DNA from: Streptomyces sp. R44
GTDB lineage: Bacteria > Actinomycetota > Actinomycetes > Streptomycetales > Streptomycetaceae
NCBI RefSeq assembly: GCF_041053105.1
Contig: NZ_CP163444.1
Location: forward strand, 5,828,001 to 5,892,000
Direction of reading: 5' to 3'
DNA length: 64,000 nucleotides
Positions 52,976-61,745 of the stretch are shown here, piece after piece (positions within the stretch are counted from its first letter, which is position 1; every line of letters begins with the position of its first letter). The notes beneath the pieces are model-generated. The model did no database searches, was not told where the DNA came from, and saw only the letters and a list, made by a program, of their open reading frames with translations. Made by a program: the position numbers and the translations under genes.

Positions 52976-55065
52976 GCCGGAAGCTCCTGACCCTGCGAGG
53001 GGACCTGGGACTGGATCGCCGTGATGGCGACCGTGTTGACGATGTCGCTGACGAGCGCGCCGCGCGAGAGGTCGTTCACGGGCTTGCGCAGACCCTGGAG
53101 CACCGGGCCGACGGCCACGGCGCCGGCCGAACGCTGCACGGCCTTGTAGGTGTTGTTGCCGGTGTTGAGGTCCGGGAAGATCAGCACGGTCGCCTGGCCC
53201 GCCACCTCCGAACCCGGCAGCTTCGTCGCCGCGACGGAGGGCTCGACGGCCGCGTCGTACTGGATCGGGCCCTCGATCCGCAGCTCCGGACGCGCCTCGC
53301 GGACCAGCTTCGTCGCCTCCCGCACCTTGTCGACGTCGACGCCCGAGCCCGAGGTGCCCGTGGAGTACGACAGCATCGCGATCCGCGGCTCCACGCCGAA
53401 GCGGGCCGCGGTGGCCGCCGACTGGGCGGCGATGTCCGCGAGCTGCTCGGCGTCCGGGTCCGGGTTGACCGCGCAGTCGCCGTACACGAGCACCTTGTCG
53501 GCGAGGCACATGAAGAACACCGAGGAGACGATCGAGGCGTCCGGCTTCGTCTTGATGATCTCGAAGGCCGGCCGGATGGTCGCCGCCGTGGAGTGCACGG
53601 ACCCCGAGACCATCCCGTCGGCCAGACCCTCCTGGACCATCAGGGTGCCGAAGTAGTTCACGTCCGAGACGACGTCGTACGCGAGCTCGACGGTGACGCC
53701 CTTGTGGGCCCGCAGCGCCGCGTACTGCTCGGCGAAGGCGTCGCGCAGCTCCGAGGTCTGCGGGTCGATCAGCTGCGTGTCGCCCAGGTTCACGCTCAGG
53801 TCGGCGGCCTTCTTGCGGATGACCTCGACGTCGCCGAGCAGCGTCAGGTCGCAGACGTCACGGCGGATCAGCACGTCGGCGGCGCGCAGCACCCGCTCCT
53901 CGGTGCCCTCGGGGAGCACCACGCGCCGCCGGTCGGCCCGCGCCTGTTCCAGCAGCTCGTGCTCGAACATCATCGGGGTGACCCGGCCGCTGCGCGCGAC
54001 CGAGACCCGCTTGAGGAGGTCGGCGGTGTCCACGTGCCGCTCGAAGAGACCGAGGGCGGTCTCCGCCTTGCGCGGGGTGGCGGCGTTCAGCTTGCCTTCG
54101 AGCGCGAACAGTTCGGCGGCGGTCGGGAAGCTGTTGCCGGGCACGGAGATGACCGGGGTGCCGGGCGCGAGGCGGGCCGCCAGGGTCAGGATCTCCTCGC
54201 TGGGCCGCTCGTTCAGGGTGAGGAGCACGCCCGCGATCGGCGGGGTGCCGGCCGAGTGCGCGGCGAGCGCGCCGACCACCAGATCGGCCCGGTCCCCGGG
54301 GGTGACGACCAGACAGCCCGGGGTCAGCGCCTTCAGGAAGTTCGGCAGCATCGCGCCGCCGAAGACGAAGTCCAGCGCGTCCCGGGCGAGGCCCGCGTCG
54401 TCGCCGAGGACGACGGAGGCGCCGAGCGCGTGGGTGATCTGGGCGACGGTCGGCGCGGCGAGCGCCGGCTCGTCGGGCAGGACGTAGCAGGGCACGGGGA
54501 GCCGGGCCGCGAGCCGCTCGGCGATCGCCTCGCGGTCCTCGCCGGCCACCCGGTTGACGACCATCGCGAGGACGTCGCAGCCGAGCCCGTCGTACGCCCG
54601 GAAGGCGTTGCGCGCCTCGGCCCGTACGGACTCGGCGGGCTGGCCCTTGCCGCCGACCACGGGGATGACGGAGGCACCGAACTCGTTGGCGAGGCGCGCG
54701 TTGAGCGCGAGCTCGTCGGGGAGCTGGGTGTCGGCGAAGTCGGTGCCGAGGACGAGGACGACCTCGTAGTCGCGGGCGACGGCGTGGAAGCGGTCGACGA
54801 GCCGGGACACCAGCTCGTCGGTGCCCCGCTCGGCCTGGAGCGCGGAGGCCTCGTGGTAGTCCATGCCGTACACCGACGAGGGGTCCTGCGTGAGCCGGTA
54901 GCGGGCGCGCAGCAGGTCGAAGAGCCGGTCGGGACGGTGGTGCACGAGTGGCCGGAAGACTCCCACCCGGTCCACCTGGCGGGTGAGGAGCTCCATGACT
55001 CCCAGCTCGACGACCTGGCGGCCGTCTCCGCGGTCGATCCCGGTCACGTACACGCTGCGCGTCAC
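52972..55065 (-). CDS. pta: Phosphate acetyltransferase (long form)
   Basis: Makes acetyl phosphate from acetyl-CoA. At 697 residues it is the long form: an N-terminal P-loop-like BioD/CobB-type domain (MTRSVYVTGIDRGDGRQVVELGVMELLTRQVDRVGVFRPLV), a central DRTGG-type domain (about 215-340), and the C-terminal catalytic PTA_PTB domain from about residue 370 (MMFEHELLEQARADRRRVVLPEGTEERVLRAADVLI). The latter contains GLADGMVSGSVHSTAATIRPAFEIIKT and DADTSGS-like YSTGTSGSGVDVDKV. The N-terminal loop lacks the canonical GKT lysine. ATG 55065. Confidence 0.96.
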   Translation of the reverse strand: MTRSVYVTGIDRGDGRQVVELGVMELLTRQVDRVGVFRPLVHHRPDRLFDLLRARYRLTQDPSSVYGMDYHEASALQAERGTDELVSRLVDRFHAVARDYEVVLVLGTDFADTQLPDELALNARLANEFGASVIPVVGGKGQPAESVRAEARNAFRAYDGLGCDVLAMVVNRVAGEDREAIAERLAARLPVPCYVLPDEPALAAPTVAQITHALGASVVLGDDAGLARDALDFVFGGAMLPNFLKALTPGCLVVTPGDRADLVVGALAAHSAGTPPIAGVLLTLNERPSEEILTLAARLAPGTPVISVPGNSFPTAAELFALEGKLNAATPRKAETALGLFERHVDTADLLKRVSVARSGRVTPMMFEHELLEQARADRRRVVLPEGTEERVLRAADVLIRRDVCDLTLLGDVEVIRKKAADLSVNLGDTQLIDPQTSELRDAFAEQYAALRAHKGVTVELAYDVVSDVNYFGTLMVQEGLADGMVSGSVHSTAATIRPAFEIIKTKPDASIVSSVFFMCLADKVLVYGDCAVNPDPDAEQLADIAAQSAATAARFGVEPRIAMLSYSTGTSGSGVDVDKVREATKLVREARPELRIEGPIQYDAAVEPSVAATKLPGSEVAGQATVLIFPDLNTGNNTYKAVQRSAGAVAVGPVLQGLRKPVNDLSRGALVSDIVNTVAITAIQSQVPSQGQELPA

Positions 55066-55370
55066 GCCGTCGTCTCCTGTCCAGTCCTGCGGAAGGGGCC
55101 GAGCGGTGCCCTCGCGGCACCTTTGCGCGGCCCGTGCGTCAATCGACAGTGCTCAGAAAGCCCCGATAGGGCGGCATTACCCCCTTGACAATACCCCCGC
55201 CACTGGTTAGGTCGCCCGCCGGACGAAGGGCCTCCGAAGCCGGGACGAAAGGCCTCCCCGGGGCCGCCCGGAGGGACGCGCGGACGGGCGACGAGCGCGC
55301 CCGTCAGGCGGACCGTGTGAGAATTGCGGTGGCTCACAACGGACCGCGACCGAGCAGGAGACACAGCACG
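55066..55370 (+). other. Divergent promoter region of pta and pfkA
   Basis: A gene-free stretch of 305 bp between divergent genes. It holds a consensus -35 TTGACA (55185-55190) with TTAGGT/TAGGTC 16-17 bp downstream (55207-55213), reading toward pfkA with a roughly 150-nt leader. Imperfect GC hairpins fill the rest. No small gene is recognised. Confidence 0.6.
55185..55213 (+). promoter_or_regulatory. Probable pfkA promoter
   Basis: TTGACA at 55185-55190 matches the vegetative -35 consensus. The -10 is TAGGTC (55208-55213, 17-bp spacer) or TTAGGT (16-bp). Confidence 0.6.
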
Positions 55371-56396
55371 ATGCGCATCGGAGTTCTCACCGCAGGCGGC
55401 GACTGCCCCGGCCTGAACGCAGTGATCCGGTCGGTCGTGCACCGGGCCGTCACCCACTACGGCGACGAGGTCATCGGCTTCGAGGACGGCTACGCGGGCC
55501 TCCTCGACGGCCGCTACCGCCCCCTCGACCTCAACGCCGTCAGCGGCATCCTCGCCCGCGGCGGCACCATCCTCGGCTCCTCCCGCCTGGAGCGCGACCG
55601 CTTCCGCGCGGCCTGCGACAACGCCAAGGAGCTCATCGAGAAGAGCGGCTTCGACGCGCTCGTCCCGATCGGCGGCGAGGGCACCCTCACCGCCGCCCGG
55701 ATGCTCCACGAGGCCGGCGTGCCGGTCGTCGGCGTCCCCAAGACCATCGACAACGACATCTCCTCCACCGACCGCACCTTCGGCTTCGACACCGCGGTCG
55801 GCGTCGCCACCGAGGCCATGGACCGCCTCAAGACCACCGCCGAGTCCCACCAGCGTGTGATGGTCGTCGAGGTGATGGGCCGGCACGCCGGCTGGATCGC
55901 CCTGGAGTCCGGCATGGCCGGCGGCGCGCACGGCATCTGCCTCCCCGAGCGGCCCTTCGACCCGGCCGACCTGGTCAAGATGGTCGAGGAGCGCTTCTCC
56001 CGCGGCAAGAAGTTCGCCGTCATCTGTGTCGCCGAGGGCGCCCACCCCGCCGCCGGCACGATGGACTACGACAAGGGCGAGATCGACCAGTTCGGCCACG
56101 AGCGCTTCCAGGGCATCGGCACGGCCCTCGCGTACGAACTGGAGCGCCGCCTCGGCAAGGAGGCCCGCCCCGTCATCCTCGGCCACGTCCAGCGCGGCGG
56201 CACACCGACCGCGTACGACCGGGTGCTCGCCACCCGCTTCGGCTGGCACGCGGTGGAGGCCGTGCACCGCGGTGACTTCGGCCGGATGACGGCGCTGCGC
56301 GGCACGAACGTCGAGATGGTGCCGCTGGCGGAGGCCGTGACCCAGCTGAAGACGGTCCCGGAGGACCGCATGCGCGAGGCGGAGTCGGTGTTCTAG
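55371..56396 (+). CDS. pfkA: ATP-dependent 6-phosphofructokinase
   Basis: Phosphorylates fructose 6-phosphate to the 1,6-bisphosphate. The 341 residues show GVLTAGGDCPGLNAVIR, GGEGT at 101-105 and PKTIDNDI at 123-130. Gly104 with Lys124 is the combination seen in Streptomyces ATP-using enzymes of the mixed subgroup; pyrophosphate-dependent relatives carry Asp104. Substrate-binding VEVMGRHAGWIALESG and HVQRGGTPTAYDR are intact. ATG 55371. Divergent from pta. A hairpin terminator lies 120 bp after the stop. Confidence 0.96.
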   Translation: MRIGVLTAGGDCPGLNAVIRSVVHRAVTHYGDEVIGFEDGYAGLLDGRYRPLDLNAVSGILARGGTILGSSRLERDRFRAACDNAKELIEKSGFDALVPIGGEGTLTAARMLHEAGVPVVGVPKTIDNDISSTDRTFGFDTAVGVATEAMDRLKTTAESHQRVMVVEVMGRHAGWIALESGMAGGAHGICLPERPFDPADLVKMVEERFSRGKKFAVICVAEGAHPAAGTMDYDKGEIDQFGHERFQGIGTALAYELERRLGKEARPVILGHVQRGGTPTAYDRVLATRFGWHAVEAVHRGDFGRMTALRGTNVEMVPLAEAVTQLKTVPEDRMREAESVF

Positions 56397-56516
56397 AGGG
56401 TTCCGGAGGGCCCGGAACGACGTGGACCCGGCCCGAACGGCCCGGTCCTCCGGCCCCTCCTCCGGCCCCTCCGCCCCGATCCCTCCCGGATCCGCTCCGG
56501 GACCCCCGCACGACCC

Positions 56517-56557
56517 GAGTGGCCCCGACCTCCCCCCGTGGACGGTCGGGGCCACTC
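56517..56557 (+). terminator. Hairpin terminator of pfkA
   Basis: A perfect 14-bp stem GAGTGGCCCCGACC (56517-56530) / GGTCGGGGCCACTC (56544-56557) lies about 120 bp after pfkA. A second weaker stem CCGGCAT/ATGCCGG follows near 56570-56595. Confidence 0.65.
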
Positions 56558-56684
56558 CGCCGTGCCCGGCATCACCCCCGGGGAAATGCCGGATTCCACT
56601 CTTGAGCCCCGGCGCGCGATCAACAAGGCTTGGGGCCTGTCCCGGACACGTCCCAACCCTGTCCGGCCGAGGGGGGAGACGCGG

Positions 56685-57668
56685 ATGACGCCGGGGGAGC
56701 ACGCTCCTGATCCACGGGAGGCACGGAGCCCCGCCGAGTTCCTCGGGCGCCTCCAGGCCCTCAAGGACTGGTCGGGCCTGACCTACCGCGAGCTGTCGGC
56801 GCGGGCGGAGGCGAGCGGCGACGTCCTGCCCCGCTCCACCGTGGCGAACATGCTGTCCCGCCCGACCCTGCCCCGCGAGGAGCTCCTCGCCGCCTTCGCC
56901 CGCGCGTGCGGGCTCGCACCGGGCGAGGCGGAGGACTGGCGGACGGTACGGAACCAGCTCGCGGCAAGGGGGGTGTACGAGGCGGGCCCGGCGGCCACGG
57001 GCCCGGCCGCCGCCGAGGATCCCGGAGCACCGCCCACCTGGCCCGTCGCCCCCGAGGCCGCACGACCCGGCGAGCCACGGCCCGGGCCCCGGTCCCGGAT
57101 ACGGCGCGGACTCGTCGCGGCCGTCGCGCTCGCCGGGCTCGCGCTCGCCGGAGTCAGCGTCGTCGCCTTCCTGAAGGACGGTCACGCCGGGCACCCGCCC
57201 CGCACCCCCACCGCCCCCGCCGCCGGGGACGTCCGCATCCGGGTGACCGGCACCGACTTCTGCCTCGGCGAGCGGCGCGGCACCCGGACCGGCCAGATCC
57301 ACCAGCTGCCGTGCGCCGCCGCGGGCGTCCCGGGCTACTCGCTCGCGGAGCTGGGCGGCGGCCGGTGGAGGATCGTCTCGCACCACCCCGACTTCGGCCC
57401 CGGCTGCTCCGGCATACCCTCCGGCGGCCGGATACCCGGCGCCGCGTACGAGGACTCCGAGTGCGGCGACCCGACCCGCGTCGAGTCCTTCACCCTGGAG
57501 GCGTACGGCACCCCCGTCGAGGGCTACCGGATCGTCCCGGTGGACTCGGCGACCCCCGGCAGCTGCGTCACCGTCGTCGGCGACCACTCGGCGGCCTGGT
57601 CCCGGCTCGCCCAGGCGCCGTGCGCACCGGACGCGGCGGGCCAGCTCTTCGACTTCGACCGGGACTAG
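56685..57668 (+). CDS. HTH-transmembrane-extracellular domain protein
   Basis: A 327-residue protein of unknown function. A cytoplasmic helix-turn-helix-like domain (about 15-95: FLGRLQALKDWSGLTYRELSARAEASGDVLPRSTVANMLSRP) is followed by a Pro-rich linker and one transmembrane helix (about 142-162, LVAAVALAGLALAGVSVVAFL). An outer domain (about 180-327) has six cysteines in C-x-G contexts (TDFCLGE, HQLPCAAAG, GPGCSGI, DSECGD, GSCVTV, APCAPD), reminiscent of a beta-trefoil fold. ATG 56685 follows GGGGGGAGA. It overlaps the convergent phosphatase gene by 4 bp. Confidence 0.8.
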   Translation: MTPGEHAPDPREARSPAEFLGRLQALKDWSGLTYRELSARAEASGDVLPRSTVANMLSRPTLPREELLAAFARACGLAPGEAEDWRTVRNQLAARGVYEAGPAATGPAAAEDPGAPPTWPVAPEAARPGEPRPGPRSRIRRGLVAAVALAGLALAGVSVVAFLKDGHAGHPPRTPTAPAAGDVRIRVTGTDFCLGERRGTRTGQIHQLPCAAAGVPGYSLAELGGGRWRIVSHHPDFGPGCSGIPSGGRIPGAAYEDSECGDPTRVESFTLEAYGTPVEGYRIVPVDSATPGSCVTVVGDHSAAWSRLAQAPCAPDAAGQLFDFDRD

Positions 57669-58405
57669 TCGATCTCCACCAGACGTGCCCGGAGCGCCGT
57701 CACCACCGCCGGGTCGAGACCGACGTGCCCGGTCACGTACCCGTACACCGAGCCGTACCGCTCGCGCAGGTCCGCGAGGAACAGCCGGATGATGTCGGCG
57801 GGTGCCCGGCCGTAGCCCGGCCAGCGCGGTTCCCGGCCCGGGTGCGTGGCCTTCCAGTCGTCGACCAGACGCTCCGTGGCCAGTTCGGTCAGCGCGAAGT
57901 CCGCGAGGATCTCCTCGTCGGAGACCTCCAGGAGGCCGAGGACGACGGCCGCGAGCAGACCCGTACGGTCCTTCCCGGACGCGCAGTGGAAGACGAGCGG
58001 CTCCTCGGCGGCGGCGATCAGCTCCAGGGCCGCGCGGAGCTCCGCGGCCCCGTCCTCGGCGACCTCGGCGAAGCGGTCGGCGAGGTAGCGCCACGGGTCG
58101 AGGGCGGGGTCGATCGCCTCCTGGTCGTAGGGGCGGTGCTCGATGGAGAGGTTGTGCCAGGAGACCTCCTCGGCCTCCGGAAGGCGGCCCTTGCCGGCGA
58201 TCTCCCACGGGTAGCGCAGGTCGATCACCGTGGCCACGCCCAGCGCGCGGAAGCGCTCCAGGTCGGCCGGGCCGGCGTCCGCGAGCTTGCCGAGGGAGTC
58301 GGAGCGGTAGAGGGTCTCCCACCGCACGGTCCCGCCGCCGGCGGTCCGATAGCCGCCCAGATCGCGGAAGTTGTGGAGTCGGTCGAAGGATATGTGTCGT
58401 CTCAC
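57665..58405 (-). CDS. Tyrosine-type protein phosphatase
   Basis: A 246-residue phosphatase of the PtpB/IphP-like family. The P-loop is HCASGKDRTGLLAAVVLGLL (C-x5-R with the K-D-R-T-G signature). The N-terminal family motif is LHNFRDLGGYRTAGGGTVRWETLYRSDSL, and a mobile lid carries VIDLRYPWE. Such enzymes act on phosphotyrosine proteins or phosphoinositide-like substrates. GTG 58405 is chosen because TACATT ends 6 nt upstream (leaderless); GTG 58429 is an alternative. It probably lies in one transcription unit with the HTH gene upstream. Confidence 0.9.
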   Translation of the reverse strand: MRRHISFDRLHNFRDLGGYRTAGGGTVRWETLYRSDSLGKLADAGPADLERFRALGVATVIDLRYPWEIAGKGRLPEAEEVSWHNLSIEHRPYDQEAIDPALDPWRYLADRFAEVAEDGAAELRAALELIAAAEEPLVFHCASGKDRTGLLAAVVLGLLEVSDEEILADFALTELATERLVDDWKATHPGREPRWPGYGRAPADIIRLFLADLRERYGSVYGYVTGHVGLDPAVVTALRARLVEID

Positions 58406-58432
58406 GGCGCCAATGTACGGGGGCTTCACCGG

Positions 58433-59104
58433 TTACGGACCGACCGCCGCCCAGAAGTGGCCGTTGATCCCGTCCAGATAGGCGCGCCCCTCGTCGCCGG
58501 TCGCCCCGGAGGCGCCCCAACTGCTGGTCGCGGCCATCCGCGCGTGGTACTCGGTGTGGAGCTCCCGGAGCGCGTCCTCCACGATCCGCCTGGGCAGCGG
58601 CACCAGCTTCACCGCCGGCTTCACATACGCCTGCCAGCGGGTCGTCGCCGCGTCGCGCAGCAGCTCGGCGAGGGGCTCGTCGCCGCCGGTCGCGGTGATC
58701 AGGGCACGCGGGCCGAGACCGAGCGCCTCGGCGAGGGCGAGCATCTGGCGTTCGTTGCCGCGCCAGCGGCCCTCGTCCTCCATCCGCTGGAACGCGGTGG
58801 GCGACACACCCGTCCGCCGGGCCAGCTCCTCGACGGAGAGACCGCGCGCCACCCGGTGCTCGCGCAGGCTGGTGGGCGCGGCGATCAGTTCCGCGGGGGA
58901 GCACCACAGGACGCCCGCGAGGGCGGTGAGCTCCTGCTCGCCCGGGACCGCGAGGCCGCGCTCCCAGGCGGCCACGGTCTCGGGGTCGACGAAGAGGCCG
59001 TACTGCGCCCGCAGGCCGTAGGCGACATGACCGGGAGTCATGCCGAGGGCCTCGCGGAGACGGCGTGCGGCACGGGCGTCGAAGGGAGGGGAGGGTGGGT
59101 GCAC
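58433..59104 (-). CDS. XRE-family regulator with two HTH modules
   Basis: A 223-residue DNA-binding protein. Two helix-turn-helix units are visible: REALGMTPGHVAYGLRAQYGLFVDPETVAAWERG (about 16-50) and REHRVARGLSVEELARRTGVSPTAFQRMEDEGRW (about 81-115). A C-terminal helical domain follows (about 145-223, ATTRWQAYVKPAVKLVPLPRRIVEDALRELHTEYHARM). GTG 59104. It sits 3-27 bp upstream of the phosphatase gene and may regulate it. Confidence 0.87.
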   Translation of the reverse strand: MHPPSPPFDARAARRLREALGMTPGHVAYGLRAQYGLFVDPETVAAWERGLAVPGEQELTALAGVLWCSPAELIAAPTSLREHRVARGLSVEELARRTGVSPTAFQRMEDEGRWRGNERQMLALAEALGLGPRALITATGGDEPLAELLRDAATTRWQAYVKPAVKLVPLPRRIVEDALRELHTEYHARMAATSSWGASGATGDEGRAYLDGINGHFWAAVGP

Positions 59105-59205
59105 CCGGTCACGGTAGGTACCAACAGTGAGGGCTGGCTACGGTGCGTTCCCCCAACGTGCGTCGTCGTAGGAACATGGGAACCGGTGGGTAACCGCGGG
59201 GTCGC

Positions 59206-59895
59206 TCAGCGCGCCCGGCCGTCGAGCCAGCGGTACTGGAGCTCGGGCCGCCCGATCTGACCGTACTGCGGGGCGCGCACGGCGCGGCCCTCGGTGACCA
59301 GGTGTTCCAGATAGCGGCGCGCGGTGATCCGGGAGATCCCGACGGCCGTGCCGGCCTCGGCGGCCGTGAGCCCCGCGGGGGTCGCGCGGAGGGTACGGGT
59401 GACCGCTTCGAGCGTCGGGGCGCTCAGCCCCTTGGGGAGCGTCGCGGGGTGCGGGGCCCGGAGCGTGGCGAGCGCCCGGTCCACCTCGTCCTGCCCGGAG
59501 GCCTCCCCGGCGGCCGCCCGGAACTCGGCGTACCGGACGAGCCGGTCCCGGAGCGTCGCGAAGGCGAAGGGCTTCAGGACGTACTGGACCACTCCGAGGG
59601 ACACGCCCTCGCGGACGATCGCCAGGTCGCGTGCGGAGGTCACGGCGATGACGTCGGCGGAGTGCCCGGCGGCCCGCAGGGCGCGGAGGAGCTGGAGGCC
59701 GTGGCCGTCGGGCAGATAGAGGTCGAGCAGGATCAGGTCGACCGGTGTCCGGTCGAGGATCCGCACGGCGGCGGCCCGCGAGTGCGCGACCCCGACGACC
59801 TGGAAGCCCTCGACGCGCCCGGCGTAGAGCGCGTGCGCGTCGGCCGCGACGGGATCGTCCTCGACGACCAGGACACGCAGCGGAGCCGTACTCAC
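59206..59895 (-). CDS. DctR/CitB-family response regulator
   Basis: A 229-residue regulator. The receiver domain has D13-D14, phosphoacceptor D58 in LILLDLYLPDGHG, TSARD and QYVLKPF. A C-terminal winged helix reads LTAAEAGTAVGISRITARRYLEHLVTEGRAVRAPQYGQIGRPELQYRW. This layout is typical of regulators of C4-dicarboxylate and citrate uptake. GTG 59895 overlaps the kinase stop (GTGA). Its likely target is dctA, divergently encoded beyond the kinase. Confidence 0.94.
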   Translation of the reverse strand: MSTAPLRVLVVEDDPVAADAHALYAGRVEGFQVVGVAHSRAAAVRILDRTPVDLILLDLYLPDGHGLQLLRALRAAGHSADVIAVTSARDLAIVREGVSLGVVQYVLKPFAFATLRDRLVRYAEFRAAAGEASGQDEVDRALATLRAPHPATLPKGLSAPTLEAVTRTLRATPAGLTAAEAGTAVGISRITARRYLEHLVTEGRAVRAPQYGQIGRPELQYRWLDGRAR

Positions 59896-61547
59896 GCGCT
59901 CACCTCCTCTTCCGCTCCGGTGGCACCGGGGCCCCCGCCGTCCGGGGCCGGCGGCACCGGCTCCGGCAGCGGCAGCCGTACGGTGAACTGGGCGCCGCCC
60001 TCCGCCGCGTCCGCGACGTCCAGGGTGCCCCTGGCGCGGGTGACCGCCTGGCCCACCAGGGCGAGGCCGAGGCCGCGGCCGGGGCCACGGGTGGACCAGC
60101 CGCGCCCGAGGACCGCCTCCCGGTCGGCGGGGCGGACGCCCGGGCCGCTGTCGCCGACCCGGAGCAGCAGCTCCCCGTCGCCCGCGCGGGCCGCGACGGT
60201 GACCGTCACGCGCGCGTGCGGGGTCCCGCCGGCCGCCTCCACCGCGTTGTCGATGAGGTTGCCGAGGATCGTCACCAGGTCCCGCGAGGGCAGCGCCGCC
60301 GGCACCCGGCCGTCGTCGATGCGGCTGTCCTCGGTGAGGACCAGCTCCACGCCCCGCTCGTTGGCCTGCGCCGCCTTGCCGAGCAGCAGCGCCGCCAGGA
60401 CGGGTTCGCCGACGGCGTCGACGACCCGGTCGGTGAGCGCCTGGGCGAGCTCCAGCTCCGCCGTCGCGAACTCCACCGCCTCGGCCACCCGGCCCAGTTC
60501 GATGAGCGAGACGACCGTGTGCAGCCGGTTCGCCGCCTCGTGGGCCTGCGAGCGGAGCGCCTCCGTGAAGCCACGCTCGGAGTCCAGCTCGCCGGCGAGC
60601 GCCTGGAGTTCGGTGCGGTCCCGGAGCGTGACGACGGTGCCGCGCCGCTCCCCGCCCACGACCGGGCGGGTGCTGACCACGAGGACCCGGTCGGCCGTCA
60701 GATGGGTCTCGTCGACGCGCGGCTCCGAGGAGAGCAGCGCGCCGGTCAGGGAGGCGGGCAGGCCGAGCTCCGCGGCCGGCCGGCCGACGACGCCCTCGTC
60801 CAGGGCGAGGAGCTCCCGGGCGCCGTCGTTGATGAGGGCGATCCGCCGCCGTCCGTCGAGCATCACGAGCCCTTCCCGCACGGCGTGCAGCGCGGCCTCG
60901 TGGTAGTCGTGCATCCGGCTCAGCTCGGTGGCGTTCATGCCGTGCGTGTGGCGGCGGAGGCGCGCGTTCACGACGTACGTGCCCGCGCCGCCGAGCGCGA
61001 GCGCCGCGCCCGCCATCCCGAGCAGGGCGGTCACCTGCTCCCGTACCTGCTCGCTGATCTTGTCGATCGTGATGCCCGCGCTGACCAGGGCGACGACCCG
61101 GCCGCCGTCGAAGACGGGCGCCACCGTCCGCACGGAGGGGCCGAGGACGCCCAGGTGCGTCTCCGAGTAGAACCGGCCCTGCCGGGCCTCCGCTATGTGA
61201 CCGAGGTACGTGCGGCCGATCTGCGCCGGCTCCGGGTGCGTCCAGCGGGTGCCGTCCGGGGCCATGATCACCACGAAGGCGACGCCGGCGTGGCGCCGCA
61301 GCGACTCGGCGTACGGCTGGAGGGCGGCCGTCGGGTCGGCGGAGCGGGCGGCGGCGACGACGGACGGGGAGTCGGCGACGGCGGCGGCGGTCGCCGTGGC
61401 CTGGCGCCGCGCGGTCTCCTCGGCCTGCTCCCGGTCCGTGAGGTACGCGAACACCGCGCACCCCGCCACGACGACGGCCACGAGGACGACCTGCATCGCG
61501 AAGAGCTGGCCGGCGAGGCTGCGGGGGCGGGGGAGGGGGAAACGCAT
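59892..61547 (-). CDS. DctS/CitA-type sensor histidine kinase
   Basis: A 551-residue membrane kinase. Transmembrane helix 1 (about 12-37), periplasmic PDC/Cache sensor (about 38-175, with SLRRHAGVAFVVIMAPDGTRWTHPEPAQIGR), transmembrane helix 2 (about 174-195), cytoplasmic PAS domain (about 205-310), phosphoacceptor H336 in RSQAHEAANRLHTVVSLIELG, and HATPase (NLIDNAVEAAGG, GDSGPGV, GRGLGLALV). The Cache sensor is the family's C4-dicarboxylate or citrate receptor. ATG 61547. Confidence 0.95.
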   Translation of the reverse strand: MRFPLPRPRSLAGQLFAMQVVLVAVVVAGCAVFAYLTDREQAEETARRQATATAAAVADSPSVVAAARSADPTAALQPYAESLRRHAGVAFVVIMAPDGTRWTHPEPAQIGRTYLGHIAEARQGRFYSETHLGVLGPSVRTVAPVFDGGRVVALVSAGITIDKISEQVREQVTALLGMAGAALALGGAGTYVVNARLRRHTHGMNATELSRMHDYHEAALHAVREGLVMLDGRRRIALINDGARELLALDEGVVGRPAAELGLPASLTGALLSSEPRVDETHLTADRVLVVSTRPVVGGERRGTVVTLRDRTELQALAGELDSERGFTEALRSQAHEAANRLHTVVSLIELGRVAEAVEFATAELELAQALTDRVVDAVGEPVLAALLLGKAAQANERGVELVLTEDSRIDDGRVPAALPSRDLVTILGNLIDNAVEAAGGTPHARVTVTVAARAGDGELLLRVGDSGPGVRPADREAVLGRGWSTRGPGRGLGLALVGQAVTRARGTLDVADAAEGGAQFTVRLPLPEPVPPAPDGGGPGATGAEEEVSA

Positions 61548-61667
61548 GCGGGTAAGTGTGCACGTGGGAACGTGCGCGGGCGGCACCTCGTTCCCGAATC
61601 GTGCCCTTGCCCGCCGGGGTCCGTCGTCGGGGCCGTCGTTTCGGCCGTGAACGAAACGTACGCAACC

Positions 61668-61696
61668 GTGACCCGGGTCACAGGCTGATGGATAGT
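61668..61696 (+). promoter_or_regulatory. dctA promoter with CRP-like palindrome
   Basis: GTGACCCGGGTCAC (61668-61681) fits the GTGA-N6-TCAC pattern of CRP-family sites. Its left half coincides with a -35-like GTGACC, 17 bp before GATAGT (61691-61696). Control by a CRP-like protein or by the adjacent response regulator is inferred. Confidence 0.5.
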
Positions 61697-61745
61697 CGCG
61701 GAGGTCCACCGGGACGTGGACACCCATCAGCACGAGGAGGACCCC

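Noticed and set aside
55062..58907. A 1281-codon minus-strand frame covering pfkA and neighbours
   Set aside because: It crosses the well-supported pfkA and HTH genes, and its translation is Arg/Gly-rich without motifs.
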